Shown here: positions 37,086 to 46,994 of the stretch, piece after piece | Numbering within the stretch: the stretch's first letter is position 1 | Layout: each line of letters opens with the position of its first letter | Source of the DNA: Segnochrobactrum spirostomi | Lineage (GTDB): Bacteria > Pseudomonadota > Alphaproteobacteria > Rhizobiales > Segnochrobactraceae | Length of the DNA: 64,000 nucleotides | NCBI RefSeq assembly: GCF_009600605.1 | Contig: NZ_VWNA01000001.1 | Span: 2,714,501-2,778,500 of the forward strand | Reading direction: 5' to 3' | Notes under the pieces: generated by a model | The model's database searches: none | Told to the model about the DNA's origin: nothing | What the model saw: the letters and a program-made list of their open reading frames with translations, nothing else | Program-made: the position numbers and the translations under genes

Positions 37086-39106
37086 TGGTGGGGTTCCGGG
37101 CGACGGGATCGGCCCGGCGCCGAGGCGATCGAGGATCGCGGAGCGGCCGAAATGCGCGAGGCGCGCCCGGCTGTCAACGGGCAAAGGGGTGCCGGCGGGC
37201 GCGCTCCCGCTCGGCGGGGGCGCTGCGGTCACCGCGGCGGCTAGGTCGGCGAGAGCTTGGACGAGCCGGGTCGGATCGAGCCGACCGTGCGGCGGCGCAT
37301 CGGCGCGGCCCGACAGCACGATCCCGAGCCCATCGTCGCCGCCGACCAGCGTGATGTCGGCCGGCGCGCTCTCGGCGCAGCCTTTCGCGCAGCCGGAGAG
37401 ATGCAGGCGCACCGAGCCGTCGAGCAGGGGCGCTGCGGCGGCCGCCGCCTGCGGCGCGAGCGCCCGGGCGGCGAACGTCGCCGAGGCACAGGCGGGCGAG
37501 CCCGGGCAGGCGGCGACGAAGCGGCGGGGATCGTCCGGCCGGGTGATGAACCCGAGGCGCTCGGCCGCGGCGCGGACGTGGACGAGGGCAGCCGGACCGT
37601 CGGCGCCGGGGAGGAAGAGCAGGCCGTGGTCCGCCGCTAGCCGCACCTCCGCGATGCCGCCTTGCCCAGCGGCCTCGAGGATGGCGGCGAGCGTGTCGGC
37701 GTCCGTGTAGCCGAACGGCAGGAAGACGGCGGCACAGACATCCGCGGCCCAGGGCGTGGCATCGGTCTCCGGCGCCGCTTCGGGGCACACCGCCACCCCC
37801 TCTCCCCATCGGGGAGAGGGTTGGGGTGAGGGGTGCGGCACGATCGGCGCCTCGTGTGTGTCCTGCCCCTCATCCGGCCCTTCGGGCCACCTTCTCCCCG
37901 AGGGGGAGAAGGGAGGGGCGGCGTCACCGGGGGATGTGGCGGGCCTCGAAAGCGCCGCGTCTCGCACAGACGCTACCCCCTCGCCCCTCTGGGGAGAGGG
38001 CTGGGGTGAGGGGTGCGGCACGACCGGCGTCTCGTGTGTGTCCTCCCCCTCATCCGGCCCTTCGGGCCACCTTCTCCCCGAGGGGGAGAAGGGAGCGGCG
38101 GCGTCTCCGGGGTGGGCGGTGGGAACCGAAAGCGCGGCGTCTCGCACAGACGCTACCCCCTCGCCCCTCCGGGGAGAGGGCTGGGGTGAGGGGTGCGGCA
38201 CTGCATGCGCCTCGTGTGTGTCCTGCCCCTCATCCGGCCCTTCGGGCCACCTTCTCCCCGGGGGGAGAAGGCAAGAGCGGCGCCTTCCGGGTCGGCGGCT
38301 TGGGAGACGAAGGCGTCGGAAAGCGGCAGCTTGAGCCCCCCGTTCTTCAACGCCGTGGCGACGCGGGTGCGGGGTCCTAAGTTGGCTAATAAACTCAGGA
38401 TCGCCAGCGTCAGCGGGACGATGTCGGTGTCTGCGACGTCGCCGGCTGGCACGGCTTCCGCCGCCGTGCCGCCGAGGAAGAGCCGCCAACGGCCATCGGT
38501 GACGGCGACGAAGCGCAGATCGGCGGCGACATCGGGGAAGCCGAACCGGCCGCCGCCGTCGAGCACGAGGGTGAGCTTGGGGGCGAGGCGCGGGCCGAGG
38601 CCGCTCGCGGCGATGGCGGTCCGCAGCGCCTCGGCGAGCGGACGCGGATCGCGCCGCGCCGCGGGGTCGCGGCCGGCGAGCGGGTCGATCAGGATCGCCG
38701 GGCGGCCGGCCTCGTCGAAGCCGGAGGCCTCGATGTCGGCGGCGAAGCGGGGCGCGCTTGCGGGCGTCAGGCCGCGCACCTGGAGGCTCGCCCGCCGCGT
38801 CACCTCGAGGGTGCCGTTGCCGTGGCAGCGGGCCGCCGCGACGATCGCCGCGAAGACATCGAGCGGCACGGCGCCGTGGCGCGGGGTGAGCCGCGCGATG
38901 AGGCCGTCGCCGGTCGCCATCGGATCGGCGAGACCGGGGCAGGCGCCGCGTACGGCGCCCCGGCCGGTCGCCGCCGGCCGATCGGCAGCGGCGGACGCCT
39001 CGTGCGGGGGCGAAGCCTCCTGCAGGGGCGAAGTCTCCTGCGGGGCGCGAGTGTCCCGAGAGTCGCTTGCGCCATGGGGTGCGGATATGTCGAGCGCGGC
39101 GTTCAT
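37086..39106 (-). CDS. cobG: Precorrin-3B synthase CobG with internal repeat expansion, frameshifted
   Basis: CobG is an oxygen-dependent monooxygenase with a 4Fe-4S cluster that makes precorrin-3B. It belongs to the sulfite/nitrite reductase fold. The N-terminal half contains [20 protein letters not shown] and [19 protein letters not shown]. The C-terminal half contains [20 protein letters not shown] and [15 protein letters not shown], which supply the cluster cysteines. The halves are separated by about 160 residues of low-complexity sequence encoded by tandem copies of a palindromic repeat (37790-38280). The frame changes within the last copy near 38255-38265, which is one base shorter than its siblings. 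Restoring it gives one frame that continues into CobH without a stop. The start overlaps cobN by ATGA. Confidence 0.8.
37790..38280. repeat. 180-bp tandem repeat array inside cobG
   Basis: Three units (two full and one partial) repeat with an exact 180-base period. GGGGAGAGGG followed by TGGGGTGAGGGGTGCGGCAC recurs at about 37811, 37991 and 38171, and the second arm (CATCCGGCCCTTCGGGCCAC then CTTCTCCCC) recurs at the same spacing. In the cobG frame each unit encodes about 60 residues, including PHPSPQPSP and [15 protein letters not shown]. The first and last units differ most. Confidence 0.9.
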
Positions 39107-42100
39107 TCGGCCGCCTCCGCATGGCCGGCGAGCCGGGCGAGGTCGAGTGCGACGTCGTTGCGCCGCGGATGCCAGAGGCCGGCCAGCCGCGCCGCGTCGA
39201 GCCGCCGGGCGATCGCCCTGGCGGCGGCCGGATTTTCGCGGGTGAGGAAGGCGGCGACGGCGGGATCGGCCACATAAGCCTCGTGGACGAGATCGATGAG
39301 CCGGCTCGGCACCGCCCGCGTGGTCTCGGCGAAGTCGATCAGGCGGTCCACCGTCTCGGCGAATTCCGCCGCGCCGCGGGGGCCGTGGCGCATCTGCCCG
39401 GCGATGAAGCGCGGATCGATCGCCCGGCCGCGCACGATGCGGGCGAGCGCCTCGCCGAGGGGGCGGGCGCGAGGGCGGGCCGGATCGCTGGTGTCGAGCA
39501 CGACGAGATCGGCCTCGGCCTTGCCCAGCGCCGCGCGCGCCGCCGCGAAGCCGCCGACGAAGGCGGCGTCGGCGCTTCCCTCGAGGAGGTCGCGGCCGGG
39601 ATCGTCGGCGACATGGACGAGGGCATCGGCCTCGGCGACGCGCTCAGCGAAGGCGGAGCCGGCCGCCTCGTCCCGTTCGCCGGCCCGGAAGGCGTGGGAG
39701 GCGGCGGCGAGGTAGGCGGCGCCGATCGCGGCGCGGTCGTGGGGGCCCTCGGTCGCGAGCGCGGCTTCCGCGCCGCTGCCGTAGGTGCCCGGTGCCGAGC
39801 CGAACACACGGGCCGGCGTGCCGCGGCCGGTGAGCGGGTTGTCCTCGACCGGCTCATCGCGGGCGGCGACCGCTTCGGTCGCCGCGTCGAGGAGCGCGAT
39901 CTGGGTCGGGAAGAGGTCGCGGAACAGGCCGGAGACGCGCCACGTCACATCGACCCGCGGGCGGCCGATCACCGCGAGCGGCAGCACCTCGATGCCCGTG
40001 ACCCGGCCCGTCGCGTGGTCCCAGGTCGGCCGGCAGCCGAGCAACGCGAGGCCGAGGGCGATCTCCTCGCCAGCGGTGCGCAAGGTGGCCGAACCCCACA
40101 GGTCGAGCACGATCGCGCGGGGATAGTCGCCGTTGTCCTGGAGGAAGGTGCGCACGAAGGCCTCCGCCGCGGCGCGGCCGAGATCGGTCGCGGTCGGGGT
40201 CGGGATGGCGCGGGGATCGGCGGTGAAGAGATTGCGCCCCGTGGGCATCACGTCGGTGCGGCCGCGGGCCGGCGCGCCGGCGGGGCCGGGCCGGACCCGA
40301 CGGCCGTCGAGGGCGGCGAGGACGGCGTCGCGTTCGCTGGCTGCGCTGGCGCGCCGGGCCGGGTCGGCGTCCGCGGCCGCGCGGCCATAGACGTGGAGTC
40401 CGTCCTTCACCGCGAGCTCCTTGAGGTCGCAGAGCCAGGCATCGATGCGCTTCAGCGCGTCCGCCTCGTCGGCTTCCGCGGGCAGGCCGACGTCCGCCGC
40501 GAGCCCGTTCGCCTGCGCGGTCTCGACGATGAGGCGGGCGAGGCGGTCGCGGCGGCGGCGGTCGAGACCGTCGGCCATGGCATATTCGTCGACGAGGCGT
40601 TCGAGGTCGCGGGCGGGGCCGGCGAGTTCGGGCGACACCAGGGGGGCGGTGAGGTGGCCCGGCGTCACCGCGCCGATGCGCCGCTTGGCCTGCGCCGCCT
40701 CGCCCGGATTGGAGACGATGAAGGGATAGACGACCGGCAGGGCGCCGACCACGATCTCGGGGAAGCAGCCGGCGGTGAGCGCCACCGCCTTGCCCGGCAG
40801 CCATTCGAGGGTGCCGTGGGCGCCGAGATGGATCAGCGCGTCGTGCTCGCGCTGGAGGAAGAAGCCGAAGGCGAGGAGCGCATGGCGCGGCGGCAGAGCG
40901 GGATCGTGATAATCGGCCCGCCGATCCGCCGCCCGTCCGCGCTCCGGTGGCAGCGCGATTGTGACCCGGCCGCAACGCAGTGCGCGGAAGCGGAAGGCGC
41001 CGGCGACGAGATCGGCATCCTCGGCCGGATCGCCCCAGGCGGCGAGCACGGCCGACCGGGCCGCCTCCGGCATCGCTGAGAAGGCGGCGCGATAATCGGC
41101 GAGGGTGAGGTGCGTCTCCGGGTCGTGGCGGGTCGGGGCGTCGTCGAGCGCGGCGATCAGGGTGCGCGCGTCCGCGGGACGGGCCGCCGTCCGGTAGCCG
41201 GCGGCGGCGAGATCGTCGACGAGGGCGAGCGCGCTCTCCGGCACGTCGAGCCCGACCGCATAGCCCGCGCGGCCGGCGGCGCCGGGATAATCCGGCATCA
41301 GGATTGCGACCCGCCGCGCCGCCGCGGGCTTGCGCCCGAGGTTCACCCAGCCGGCGATGCGGTCGGCGACGTGGGCGATGCGGTCGCTCTCCGGACGGTT
41401 GCGGAAGGCCGTGAAGCCGAGGGGATCTTCCGTCGCCTCTTCGCCCTCGAACCTGTCGACATCCTTGAAGGCGATGGTGCCGGCGGCGAGCCGGCCGTCG
41501 AGCTCGGGCAGCACGACGTGCATCGCGAGGTCGGACGCGCCGAGGCCGCGCGGGCTCTCGGCCCACGCCGCCCGCTTGGTCGTCGCGATCACCGCCTGGA
41601 ACACCGGCACGCCGGCCTTGTCGAGCAGCGATCCGGCCTCGGCGGTCTCGGCGATGGCGAAGGCCGTGGTCGTGACGATCGCGGCCGGTGCGAGCCGGGC
41701 GATGGCGTCCTCCACGACAGCGAGGGCGGCGGGGTCCTTCAGGCTCGTCACGAACAGCGCTTCGGCCGCGATCCCCCGCGCCTCCAGCGCCGCGCACAAG
41801 GCGCCGACCGGCTCCGCATCCGCCGCGAGATGGAGCGCGCGGTAGAACAGCACGAGAACGAGCGGGCGAGGCCCGGCCCCCTCTCCCCTCGGGGGAGAGG
41901 GCTGGGGTGAGGGGAGGGCGCTCGCCGTGAGGCTCGGCCCCTCATCCGGCCCTGCGGGCCACCTTCTCCCCGGCGGGGAGAAGGGAGGGGTGGTTCCCTG
42001 CGCGGGCTGTGGGGATGCAGCCATGGATCGCGCCCGCCAATCCCAGAACCCGGCGGGAGGAACGGCCGCGGGTGGGGCGCGGTCGGTGAGCGGTTCGCGC

Positions 42101-42597
42101 CGCGCCAAGGCGGCGAGATCGTCGAGGAGGCCGGCGAGGGCCTGCGGGCCGCCGGTGCGGAAGCCGGTTTCGAAGCGCTCCAACACGGTGGCATCGACCG
42201 TGGAGGCCTCGGCGAGGCGCGGATCGTCGCGATGATCGCCCGGCACCACGATGAGGGCGATGCCGTGCGCCCGGGCGCACGCGGCGAGCTGGTCGATGCC
42301 GTAGCGCCACCAATCGAGGCCGCCGAGCAGGCGGACCAGGATCGCCCGCGCGTGGCGCCCGACGGTGTCGATCCACAGATCGACCGACATCGGATGCCGC
42401 AGCTCCGCGAGCGGCACCAGCCGCAGATCGAGCGGCCGGCCCTCAACGGTTCCCGCCCCGGCGCGCCAGGCGGCGGCGAGCGCCGCGAGGTCGCCGTCGG
42501 AGAACGACATCGCCACCGCCGCGCCCGGCCGCTGGCCGAGATCGATCGCCTCGATCGTCTCGTCGAGGCTCAAGGCGGTGGTGGCGAGGAGGTGCAT
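39103..42597 (-). CDS. cobN: Cobaltochelatase subunit CobN
   Basis: A 1164-residue large subunit of the aerobic ATP-dependent cobaltochelatase, which inserts Co into hydrogenobyrinic acid a,c-diamide together with CobS and CobT (not in this window). The N-terminus [20 protein letters not shown] and the block [20 protein letters not shown], typical of the CobN/ChlH/BchH family, are clear. [20 protein letters not shown] and [20 protein letters not shown] near the C-terminus are also characteristic. An insertion of about 40 residues encoded by a palindromic repeat (41877-41995) lies between the N-terminal domain and the core, in frame. It overlaps cobG by ATGA and follows cobW by 24 bases. Confidence 0.95.
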   Translation of the reverse strand: MHLLATTALSLDETIEAIDLGQRPGAAVAMSFSDGDLAALAAAWRAGAGTVEGRPLDLRLVPLAELRHPMSVDLWIDTVGRHARAILVRLLGGLDWWRYGIDQLAACARAHGIALIVVPGDHRDDPRLAEASTVDATVLERFETGFRTGGPQALAGLLDDLAALARREPLTDRAPPAAVPPAGFWDWRARSMAASPQPAQGTTPPFSPPGRRWPAGPDEGPSLTASALPSPQPSPPRGEGAGPRPLVLVLFYRALHLAADAEPVGALCAALEARGIAAEALFVTSLKDPAALAVVEDAIARLAPAAIVTTTAFAIAETAEAGSLLDKAGVPVFQAVIATTKRAAWAESPRGLGASDLAMHVVLPELDGRLAAGTIAFKDVDRFEGEEATEDPLGFTAFRNRPESDRIAHVADRIAGWVNLGRKPAAARRVAILMPDYPGAAGRAGYAVGLDVPESALALVDDLAAAGYRTAARPADARTLIAALDDAPTRHDPETHLTLADYRAAFSAMPEAARSAVLAAWGDPAEDADLVAGAFRFRALRCGRVTIALPPERGRAADRRADYHDPALPPRHALLAFGFFLQREHDALIHLGAHGTLEWLPGKAVALTAGCFPEIVVGALPVVYPFIVSNPGEAAQAKRRIGAVTPGHLTAPLVSPELAGPARDLERLVDEYAMADGLDRRRRDRLARLIVETAQANGLAADVGLPAEADEADALKRIDAWLCDLKELAVKDGLHVYGRAAADADPARRASAASERDAVLAALDGRRVRPGPAGAPARGRTDVMPTGRNLFTADPRAIPTPTATDLGRAAAEAFVRTFLQDNGDYPRAIVLDLWGSATLRTAGEEIALGLALLGCRPTWDHATGRVTGIEVLPLAVIGRPRVDVTWRVSGLFRDLFPTQIALLDAATEAVAARDEPVEDNPLTGRGTPARVFGSAPGTYGSGAEAALATEGPHDRAAIGAAYLAAASHAFRAGERDEAAGSAFAERVAEADALVHVADDPGRDLLEGSADAAFVGGFAAARAALGKAEADLVVLDTSDPARPRARPLGEALARIVRGRAIDPRFIAGQMRHGPRGAAEFAETVDRLIDFAETTRAVPSRLIDLVHEAYVADPAVAAFLTRENPAAARAIARRLDAARLAGLWHPRRNDVALDLARLAGHAEAAE
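41877..41995. repeat. Palindromic GC-rich repeat inside cobN
   Basis: CTCTCCCCTCGGGGGAGAGG and GGCTGGGGTGAGGGG form one arm. CCTCATCCGGCCCTGCGGGC and CTTCTCCCCGGCGGGGAGAAG form the other. This is the same family as in cobG and cobB. Here the insertion preserves the reading frame and encodes a Pro/Ser/Gly-rich loop. Confidence 0.8.
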
Positions 42598-42621
42598 CGC
42601 GGTCGTGGGGCTCCCGGTCGG

Positions 42622-43698
42622 TCAGGCGGCGAGCGGGGCGGGGAGGAGGGCGGCGGCGATGGCGTCGCGGTCGAGCCCGGCGAGGCCGATCACCACGAGG
42701 CGGCCGGTGCGGGCTTCGTCGGTCCGCCACGGCCGGTCGTAATGGTGGCCGACCCGGGTGCCGACGCCCTGGACGAGCAGGCGCATCGGCTTGCCGCGCA
42801 CCGCGGCGAAGCCCTTGATGCGCAGCACGGTGCCGAGTTCGGCCGCCGCCGCGACGCGGGCCGCGAGCGCCGCCGGATCGTCGATCTCGGGCAGCGTCAC
42901 GACGAAGGATTCGAACTCGTCGTGGTCGTGATCCTCCTCATCGTCGTGATGGGTGCGACGGTTCTCGATGTCGCTTTCGGTGCCGACCCCGAGGCCGAGG
43001 AAGATGCCGACATCGAGGCGGCCCTCGGCGACCGGCACCACGGCACAGGCGCGCGGCAGCGCCGCATCGACGGTGGCGCGGGCGCGGGCGAGGCCCTCCT
43101 CGTCGAGCAGGTCCGCCTTGGTCAGGACGACGAGATCGGCACAGGCGATCTGGTCCTCGAACACCTCCTCGATCGGATCGTCGTGGTCTAGGGAGGGGTC
43201 GTCGGCGCGCTGCTTTGCGAGGGCGTCCTCGTCGGCGGCGACGCGGCCGTCGGCGAGCGCGGCGCCGTCGACCACCGTGACGACGCCGTCGACCGTCACC
43301 CGCCCCTTGATCGCCGGCCATTGGAAGGCCTGGACGAGGGGCTTCGGCAGCGCGAGGCCGGAGGTCTCGATCAGGATGTGGTCGATGCCGGGGCGCGACA
43401 GGATGGCGTCGAGCGCCGGCACGAAATCATCGGCGACGGTGCAGCAGATGCAGCCGTTGGCGAGTTCGACGACGTTCTCCTCGGGGCACGCCTCGATGCC
43501 GCACCCTTTGAGGATTTCGCCGTCGATGCCGACGTCGCCGAATTCGTTGACGATCACCGCGAGGCGGCGGCCGCCGGCATTCTCGATGGCGTTGCGGATC
43601 AGGGTCGTCTTGCCCGAGCCGAGGAAGCCGGTGACGATCGTGCACGGCACGCGGGCGAGCGAGGCGGGGGTCTCGTTGGAGGCTGGGGTCTGGCTCAT
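42622..43698 (-). CDS. cobW: CobW family G3E GTPase / metallochaperone
   Basis: A 358-residue P-loop GTPase of the COG0523/G3E family, thought to deliver cobalt to the cobaltochelatase. Walker A is IVTGFLGSGKTTLIRNAIEN (about residues 20-39). The metal-binding CxCC motif is NGCICCTV. The Walker B/ETSG block is HILIETSGLALPKPL, and the base-specificity motif is LTKAD. A His/Asp-rich loop (HHDDEEDHDHDE) lies before the C-terminal domain and may hold metal. It sits between the DUF1636 gene and cobN in the riboswitch-led operon, consistent with a cobalt role. Confidence 0.95.
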   Translation of the reverse strand: MSQTPASNETPASLARVPCTIVTGFLGSGKTTLIRNAIENAGGRRLAVIVNEFGDVGIDGEILKGCGIEACPEENVVELANGCICCTVADDFVPALDAILSRPGIDHILIETSGLALPKPLVQAFQWPAIKGRVTVDGVVTVVDGAALADGRVAADEDALAKQRADDPSLDHDDPIEEVFEDQIACADLVVLTKADLLDEEGLARARATVDAALPRACAVVPVAEGRLDVGIFLGLGVGTESDIENRRTHHDDEEDHDHDEFESFVVTLPEIDDPAALAARVAAAAELGTVLRIKGFAAVRGKPMRLLVQGVGTRVGHHYDRPWRTDEARTGRLVVIGLAGLDRDAIAAALLPAPLAA

Positions 43699-43725
43699 GT
43701 CGGGCTATCGCGTTCCGTTCTGCCG

Positions 43726-44184
43726 TCAGGCGGGCTCGGTGAGGGGGACGGCCGCGGGATCGGCCGGGATCGTGGCGCCGAGCGGCGGCACGCGGGCGAC
43801 GAGGCCGCGCTTCAGCGGCTCCGGCCGGCCGCGCCACGGCATCGTGCCGTCGGCAGAGGCGGCGAGCAGCCGGGCGCCCTCGGCGAGGGCCGCGCCGTCG
43901 CTGAGGGGATCGAGGTCGCCGAACACGTAGGTCCAGGCGCCGGGGGCGAGGACCGCAGCCGACAGTGCGCGGCTGCAATTGCCGAGGCAGCGCACGGTGC
44001 GCACCGTGAGGTCGGGCGCCTCGGCCGCGAGCGCCACGGCGAGCGCGGCCCCGGGAGGCTCCGCGGCCGGGTCGGCGCGGTCGCGGCAGGTCGCGCAGAC
44101 GACGATCGTCGCGCCGGCGCCCGGTGCCACACCGGCGCCGTCCACGGCGTCCGTCTCGCGTCGTTCAAGGTCTGTCGGGGTCAC
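43726..44184 (-). CDS. DUF1636 ferredoxin-like metal-binding protein
   Basis: A 152-residue protein of the DUF1636 family, which regularly accompanies cobW and cobN. Four cysteines in thioredoxin-like-ferredoxin spacing are present: VVCATCRD (two) and RTVRCLGNCSRAL (two), suitable for an iron-sulfur cluster or a metal. GAWTYVFGDLDPLSDGAALA is also typical of the family. The start is a GTG at 44184 with GAGGAG 6 bases upstream; no ATG is suitable. It is the first gene after the cobalamin riboswitch, with cobW 27 bases downstream. Its biochemical role is unproven. Confidence 0.75.
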   Translation of the reverse strand: MTPTDLERRETDAVDGAGVAPGAGATIVVCATCRDRADPAAEPPGAALAVALAAEAPDLTVRTVRCLGNCSRALSAAVLAPGAWTYVFGDLDPLSDGAALAEGARLLAASADGTMPWRGRPEPLKRGLVARVPPLGATIPADPAAVPLTEPA

Positions 44185-44307
44185 CCGGCGCTCCTCGGGA
44201 TCCACGGAATCCCGGTTCGAACAACGGGTGCTGGCGGCCGGTGCGCGTGCACGCGGCCACGACGATCGAACGCACCGAGGCACCCCGCCCGGGTCGGATC
44301 GAATCGT

Positions 44308-44510
44308 CGGCAGGTCTCCTGGCTCGCGGGTCGCCGCCCGGCGCCGCCTTCCCGGGAGGGCAACGGTTCGTCGAACCGTCGTCCCTTCAGTCCCAGTGGC
44401 TCGTGGCGCGGGCTCGCCGCTTACAGTTGCGGGGGCAGCCGCGGCATTGGGGCTTCGGGCTCTCCCGTCGCTCCGCACCGCATTCCCTTCTTGCGCCCTC
44501 CCCGGACAGG
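44308..44510 (-). ncRNA. Cobalamin riboswitch
   Basis: Read on the plus strand, the complement carries the hallmark segments of a cobalamin riboswitch in order: the B12-box complement GGCAGGTCTCCTGGCT (44309-44324), GCCTTCCCGGG, CCAGTGGC, and CTTACAGTTGCGGGGGCAGC (about 44420-44439), ending near CGCATTCCCTT. The RNA therefore runs on the minus strand and ends about 120 bases before the DUF1636 start. It should lower expression of the DUF1636-cobW-cobN-cobG-cobH-cobI-cobJ operon when adenosylcobalamin is abundant. Confidence 0.92.
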
Positions 44511-44699
44511 GAGGGACCGTCGATCGCGCCAACTAAGGGACCGTGGCCGTCCTTTGTCAACGTGCGGGGCCAGCCGGTCCGGGATCGGGCGCGCGCGAAA
44601 TCCGCATCGGTCGATTTTTGATTTGCCGGCTGCGGCCCGGCCCGCTTCAATTGGAAGGGTGTGACGCCGCCGCCCTCTCCACGGCGTGATCCGTTCGAC

Positions 44700-45929
44700 A
44701 TGAAAGCGTGCAAGGGTGGCCGCCGAAATCCAATCGGGAGTGGCGACTTGAATCAATTCCGGCCCGGGGACCGCCAATCGGTGGAGGACTTCTCCGCCAT
44801 CCGCGAAATCGTCAAGGCGAACTACCAGAACGTCGTCCTGGTGCTCCAGGGCGGTGGCGCGCTCGGGTCCTACCAGCCGGGCGTCGTCGAGGTGCTCGAT
44901 GAGATCGGGATCAACATCAACTGGGTCGCCGGCATTTCGATCGGCGCGATCAATTCGGCGATCATCGCCGGCAATCCGCCCGAGCACCGTGTCGAGAAGC
45001 TGCGTGGCTTCTGGGACGTTGTGACGAGCCGGGTGCAATGGAGTTGGCTGCCGCCCGGCGACCACATGCGCGGCCTGTTCAACCAGCTCTCGTCCTTCTC
45101 GGCGATGATGTTCGGCCAGCCGGGCTTCTTTGCGCCGCGGGTCCCGCCGCCGCATCTCCATCCCGCCGGCACGCTCGGCGCGGTCAGCTATTACGACACC
45201 GCCCCCCTCAAGACGACGCTCGAGCAGTTCGTCGATTTCGACTATCTCAACTCCAAGAGCCCGGTCAGGCTTTCGGTCGGCGCGGTCAACGTGCGCAGCG
45301 GCAATTTCGTCTATTTCGACAGCCAGGAGCGCACCATCCGTCCCGAGCACGTGATGGCCTCGGGCGCTCTGCCGCCGGGCTTTCCGCCGGTCGAGATCGA
45401 CGGCGAGCTCTATTGGGACGGCGGCCTCGTCTCCAACACGCCGCTGTCCTATGTGCTCGGGCGCGCGCCGTCCGATTGCTCGATCATCTTCCAGGTCGAT
45501 CTCTTCAGCGCGCTCGGCAGCCGCCCGCGCAACCTGCCGGACGTGCAGGAGCGCGAGAAGGACATCCAGTTCTCGAGCCGCACGCGCCTCAACACCGACA
45601 TGTTCCGGCAGGTGCAGCGCATGCGCCAATCGATCGAGAAGCTGCTCGACAAGCTGCCGCCGGAGATGGCCGAGCTGCCGGAATACAAGGAGCTCACGGC
45701 CTATCGCATGAAGGCGCGGGTGAACATCGTCCACCTGATCTATCGCCGCAAGCAATATGACCGCGATTACAAGGACTACGAGTTTTCGCGCAACACCATG
45801 CTCGACCATTGGAAGGCCGGGCGCGACACCATGCTGCGTACGCTGCGTCACCCGGACTGGTTCTCGCCGCCCGACGAGAGCGAAGCCGGCGTGGTGACCC
45901 ACGACATCCACCGCGACGCCGACGACTGA
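44700..45929 (+). CDS. Patatin-like phospholipase with DUF3734-type C-terminus
   Basis: A 409-residue acyl hydrolase. The oxyanion loop is [20 protein letters not shown] (about residues 48-67). The nucleophile serine is in [12 protein letters not shown] (G-x-S-x-G). The catalytic aspartate is in [16 protein letters not shown]. The C-terminal region after about residue 280 ([20 protein letters not shown]) resembles DUF3734. Bacterial members next to acetoacetate decarboxylase have been connected with polyhydroxybutyrate metabolism, and that gene follows 70 bases downstream. Substrate is not determined by sequence. The ATG at 44700 is one of several possible starts in this frame. Confidence 0.85.
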   Translation: MKACKGGRRNPIGSGDLNQFRPGDRQSVEDFSAIREIVKANYQNVVLVLQGGGALGSYQPGVVEVLDEIGININWVAGISIGAINSAIIAGNPPEHRVEKLRGFWDVVTSRVQWSWLPPGDHMRGLFNQLSSFSAMMFGQPGFFAPRVPPPHLHPAGTLGAVSYYDTAPLKTTLEQFVDFDYLNSKSPVRLSVGAVNVRSGNFVYFDSQERTIRPEHVMASGALPPGFPPVEIDGELYWDGGLVSNTPLSYVLGRAPSDCSIIFQVDLFSALGSRPRNLPDVQEREKDIQFSSRTRLNTDMFRQVQRMRQSIEKLLDKLPPEMAELPEYKELTAYRMKARVNIVHLIYRRKQYDRDYKDYEFSRNTMLDHWKAGRDTMLRTLRHPDWFSPPDESEAGVVTHDIHRDADD

Positions 45930-45999
45930 CCGGCGCCTCCCCGCCGCCCGCGTCCCCGTTCCCCTCCCAGAGATCTATTTCCCTCCCAGGAGTGCCGAG

Positions 46000-46743
46000 A
46001 TGATCAGCGAAGACGAAATCCGCCGCCGCGCCTTTGCGATGCCGTTCACGAGCCCGGCCTTTCCGGTCGGGCCCTACCGCTTCTTCAACCGCGAATTTCT
46101 CATCATCACCTACCGCACCACGCGGGAAGCACTCGAGAAGGTGGTGCCGGCGCCGCTCGAGATCGGCGACGATCCGATCGTCAAGTACGAGTTCATCAAG
46201 ATGCCGGATTCGACCGGCTTCGGCGACTACACGGAGTCCGGCCAGGTCATTCCGGTGACCTATCAGGGCGCCCACGGCGGCTATGTCCACGCCATGTATC
46301 TCGACGACGGCCCGCCGATCCTCGGCGGCCGCGAGCTCTGGGGCTTCCCGAAGAAGCTCGCCAACCCCAAGCTCCGGGTCGACAAGGAGACCCTCGTCGG
46401 CACCCTGAACTTCGGCTCGGTCAACGTCGTCACCGCGACGATGGGCTACAAGCACAAGGCGATCGCCGAGGCCGACGTGGTGCCGAGCCTCCAGGCGCCG
46501 AACTTCCTCCTGAAGATCATCCCGCATGTCGACGGCACCGCCCGCATCTGCGAGCTGGTGCGCTATTACATGACGGACCTGAAGTTCAAGGAGGCGTGGT
46601 CGGGCCCGGCGGCGCTGCAATTCTTCCACCACGCGCTCGCGCCGGTGGCCGACCTGCCGGTCGTGGAAGTGCTCGGCGGCACCCACATCATCGCCGACCT
46701 GACCCTCGGCCTCGGCGAAGTCATCCACGACTACCTCGCCTGA
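46000..46743 (+). CDS. adc: Acetoacetate decarboxylase
   Basis: A 247-residue enzyme converting acetoacetate to acetone and CO2. The Schiff-base lysine lies in [17 protein letters not shown] (about residues 107-123), with the conserved [20 protein letters not shown] and [20 protein letters not shown]. Length is normal. AGGAG lies 9-10 bases before the ATG at 46000. With the patatin gene just upstream and two phasin genes elsewhere in the window, a role at the ketone-body/PHB branch is reasonable. No hydroxybutyrate dehydrogenase gene is adjacent. Confidence 0.93.
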   Translation: MISEDEIRRRAFAMPFTSPAFPVGPYRFFNREFLIITYRTTREALEKVVPAPLEIGDDPIVKYEFIKMPDSTGFGDYTESGQVIPVTYQGAHGGYVHAMYLDDGPPILGGRELWGFPKKLANPKLRVDKETLVGTLNFGSVNVVTATMGYKHKAIAEADVVPSLQAPNFLLKIIPHVDGTARICELVRYYMTDLKFKEAWSGPAALQFFHHALAPVADLPVVEVLGGTHIIADLTLGLGEVIHDYLA

Positions 46744-46994
46744 GACGAGACCTGCACGAGGCGTGCGGCGGATCTGCGCCGCGCGCCTGCGACAGCGCCG
46801 ACGCCCGTCGCGTCGGCGCGAAAAAGTCTCTATCGTCCCGCCCGCGTCGCCGGACCGCTCGGGACCGGCGGTTGGCGTCGGCATTCGTCCGCGACGGGGG
46901 TAACCGGTCTTTCCGTCGGGGCGAATGAGCAGGGATCGAGACCCGGTTCGCCTCACCCCGAGGCCGACGGGATCGAGGGACAGCGGTTGATTCC

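Noticed and set aside
37790-38280. CRISPR-like array because of regular repeats
   Set aside because: The period is 180 bases, nearly the whole unit is repeated rather than short repeats with unique spacers, no cas genes are near, and the array lies inside cobG.
39067-41079. A 670-codon plus-strand open frame opposite cobN
   Set aside because: It is a shadow of cobN, with no recognisable motif, start site or natural composition.
46795-46819. Hairpin after acetoacetate decarboxylase as a Rho-independent terminator
   Set aside because: The 10-bp stem is good, but the plus strand is followed by GAAAAAG instead of a T-run, so termination is unproven.
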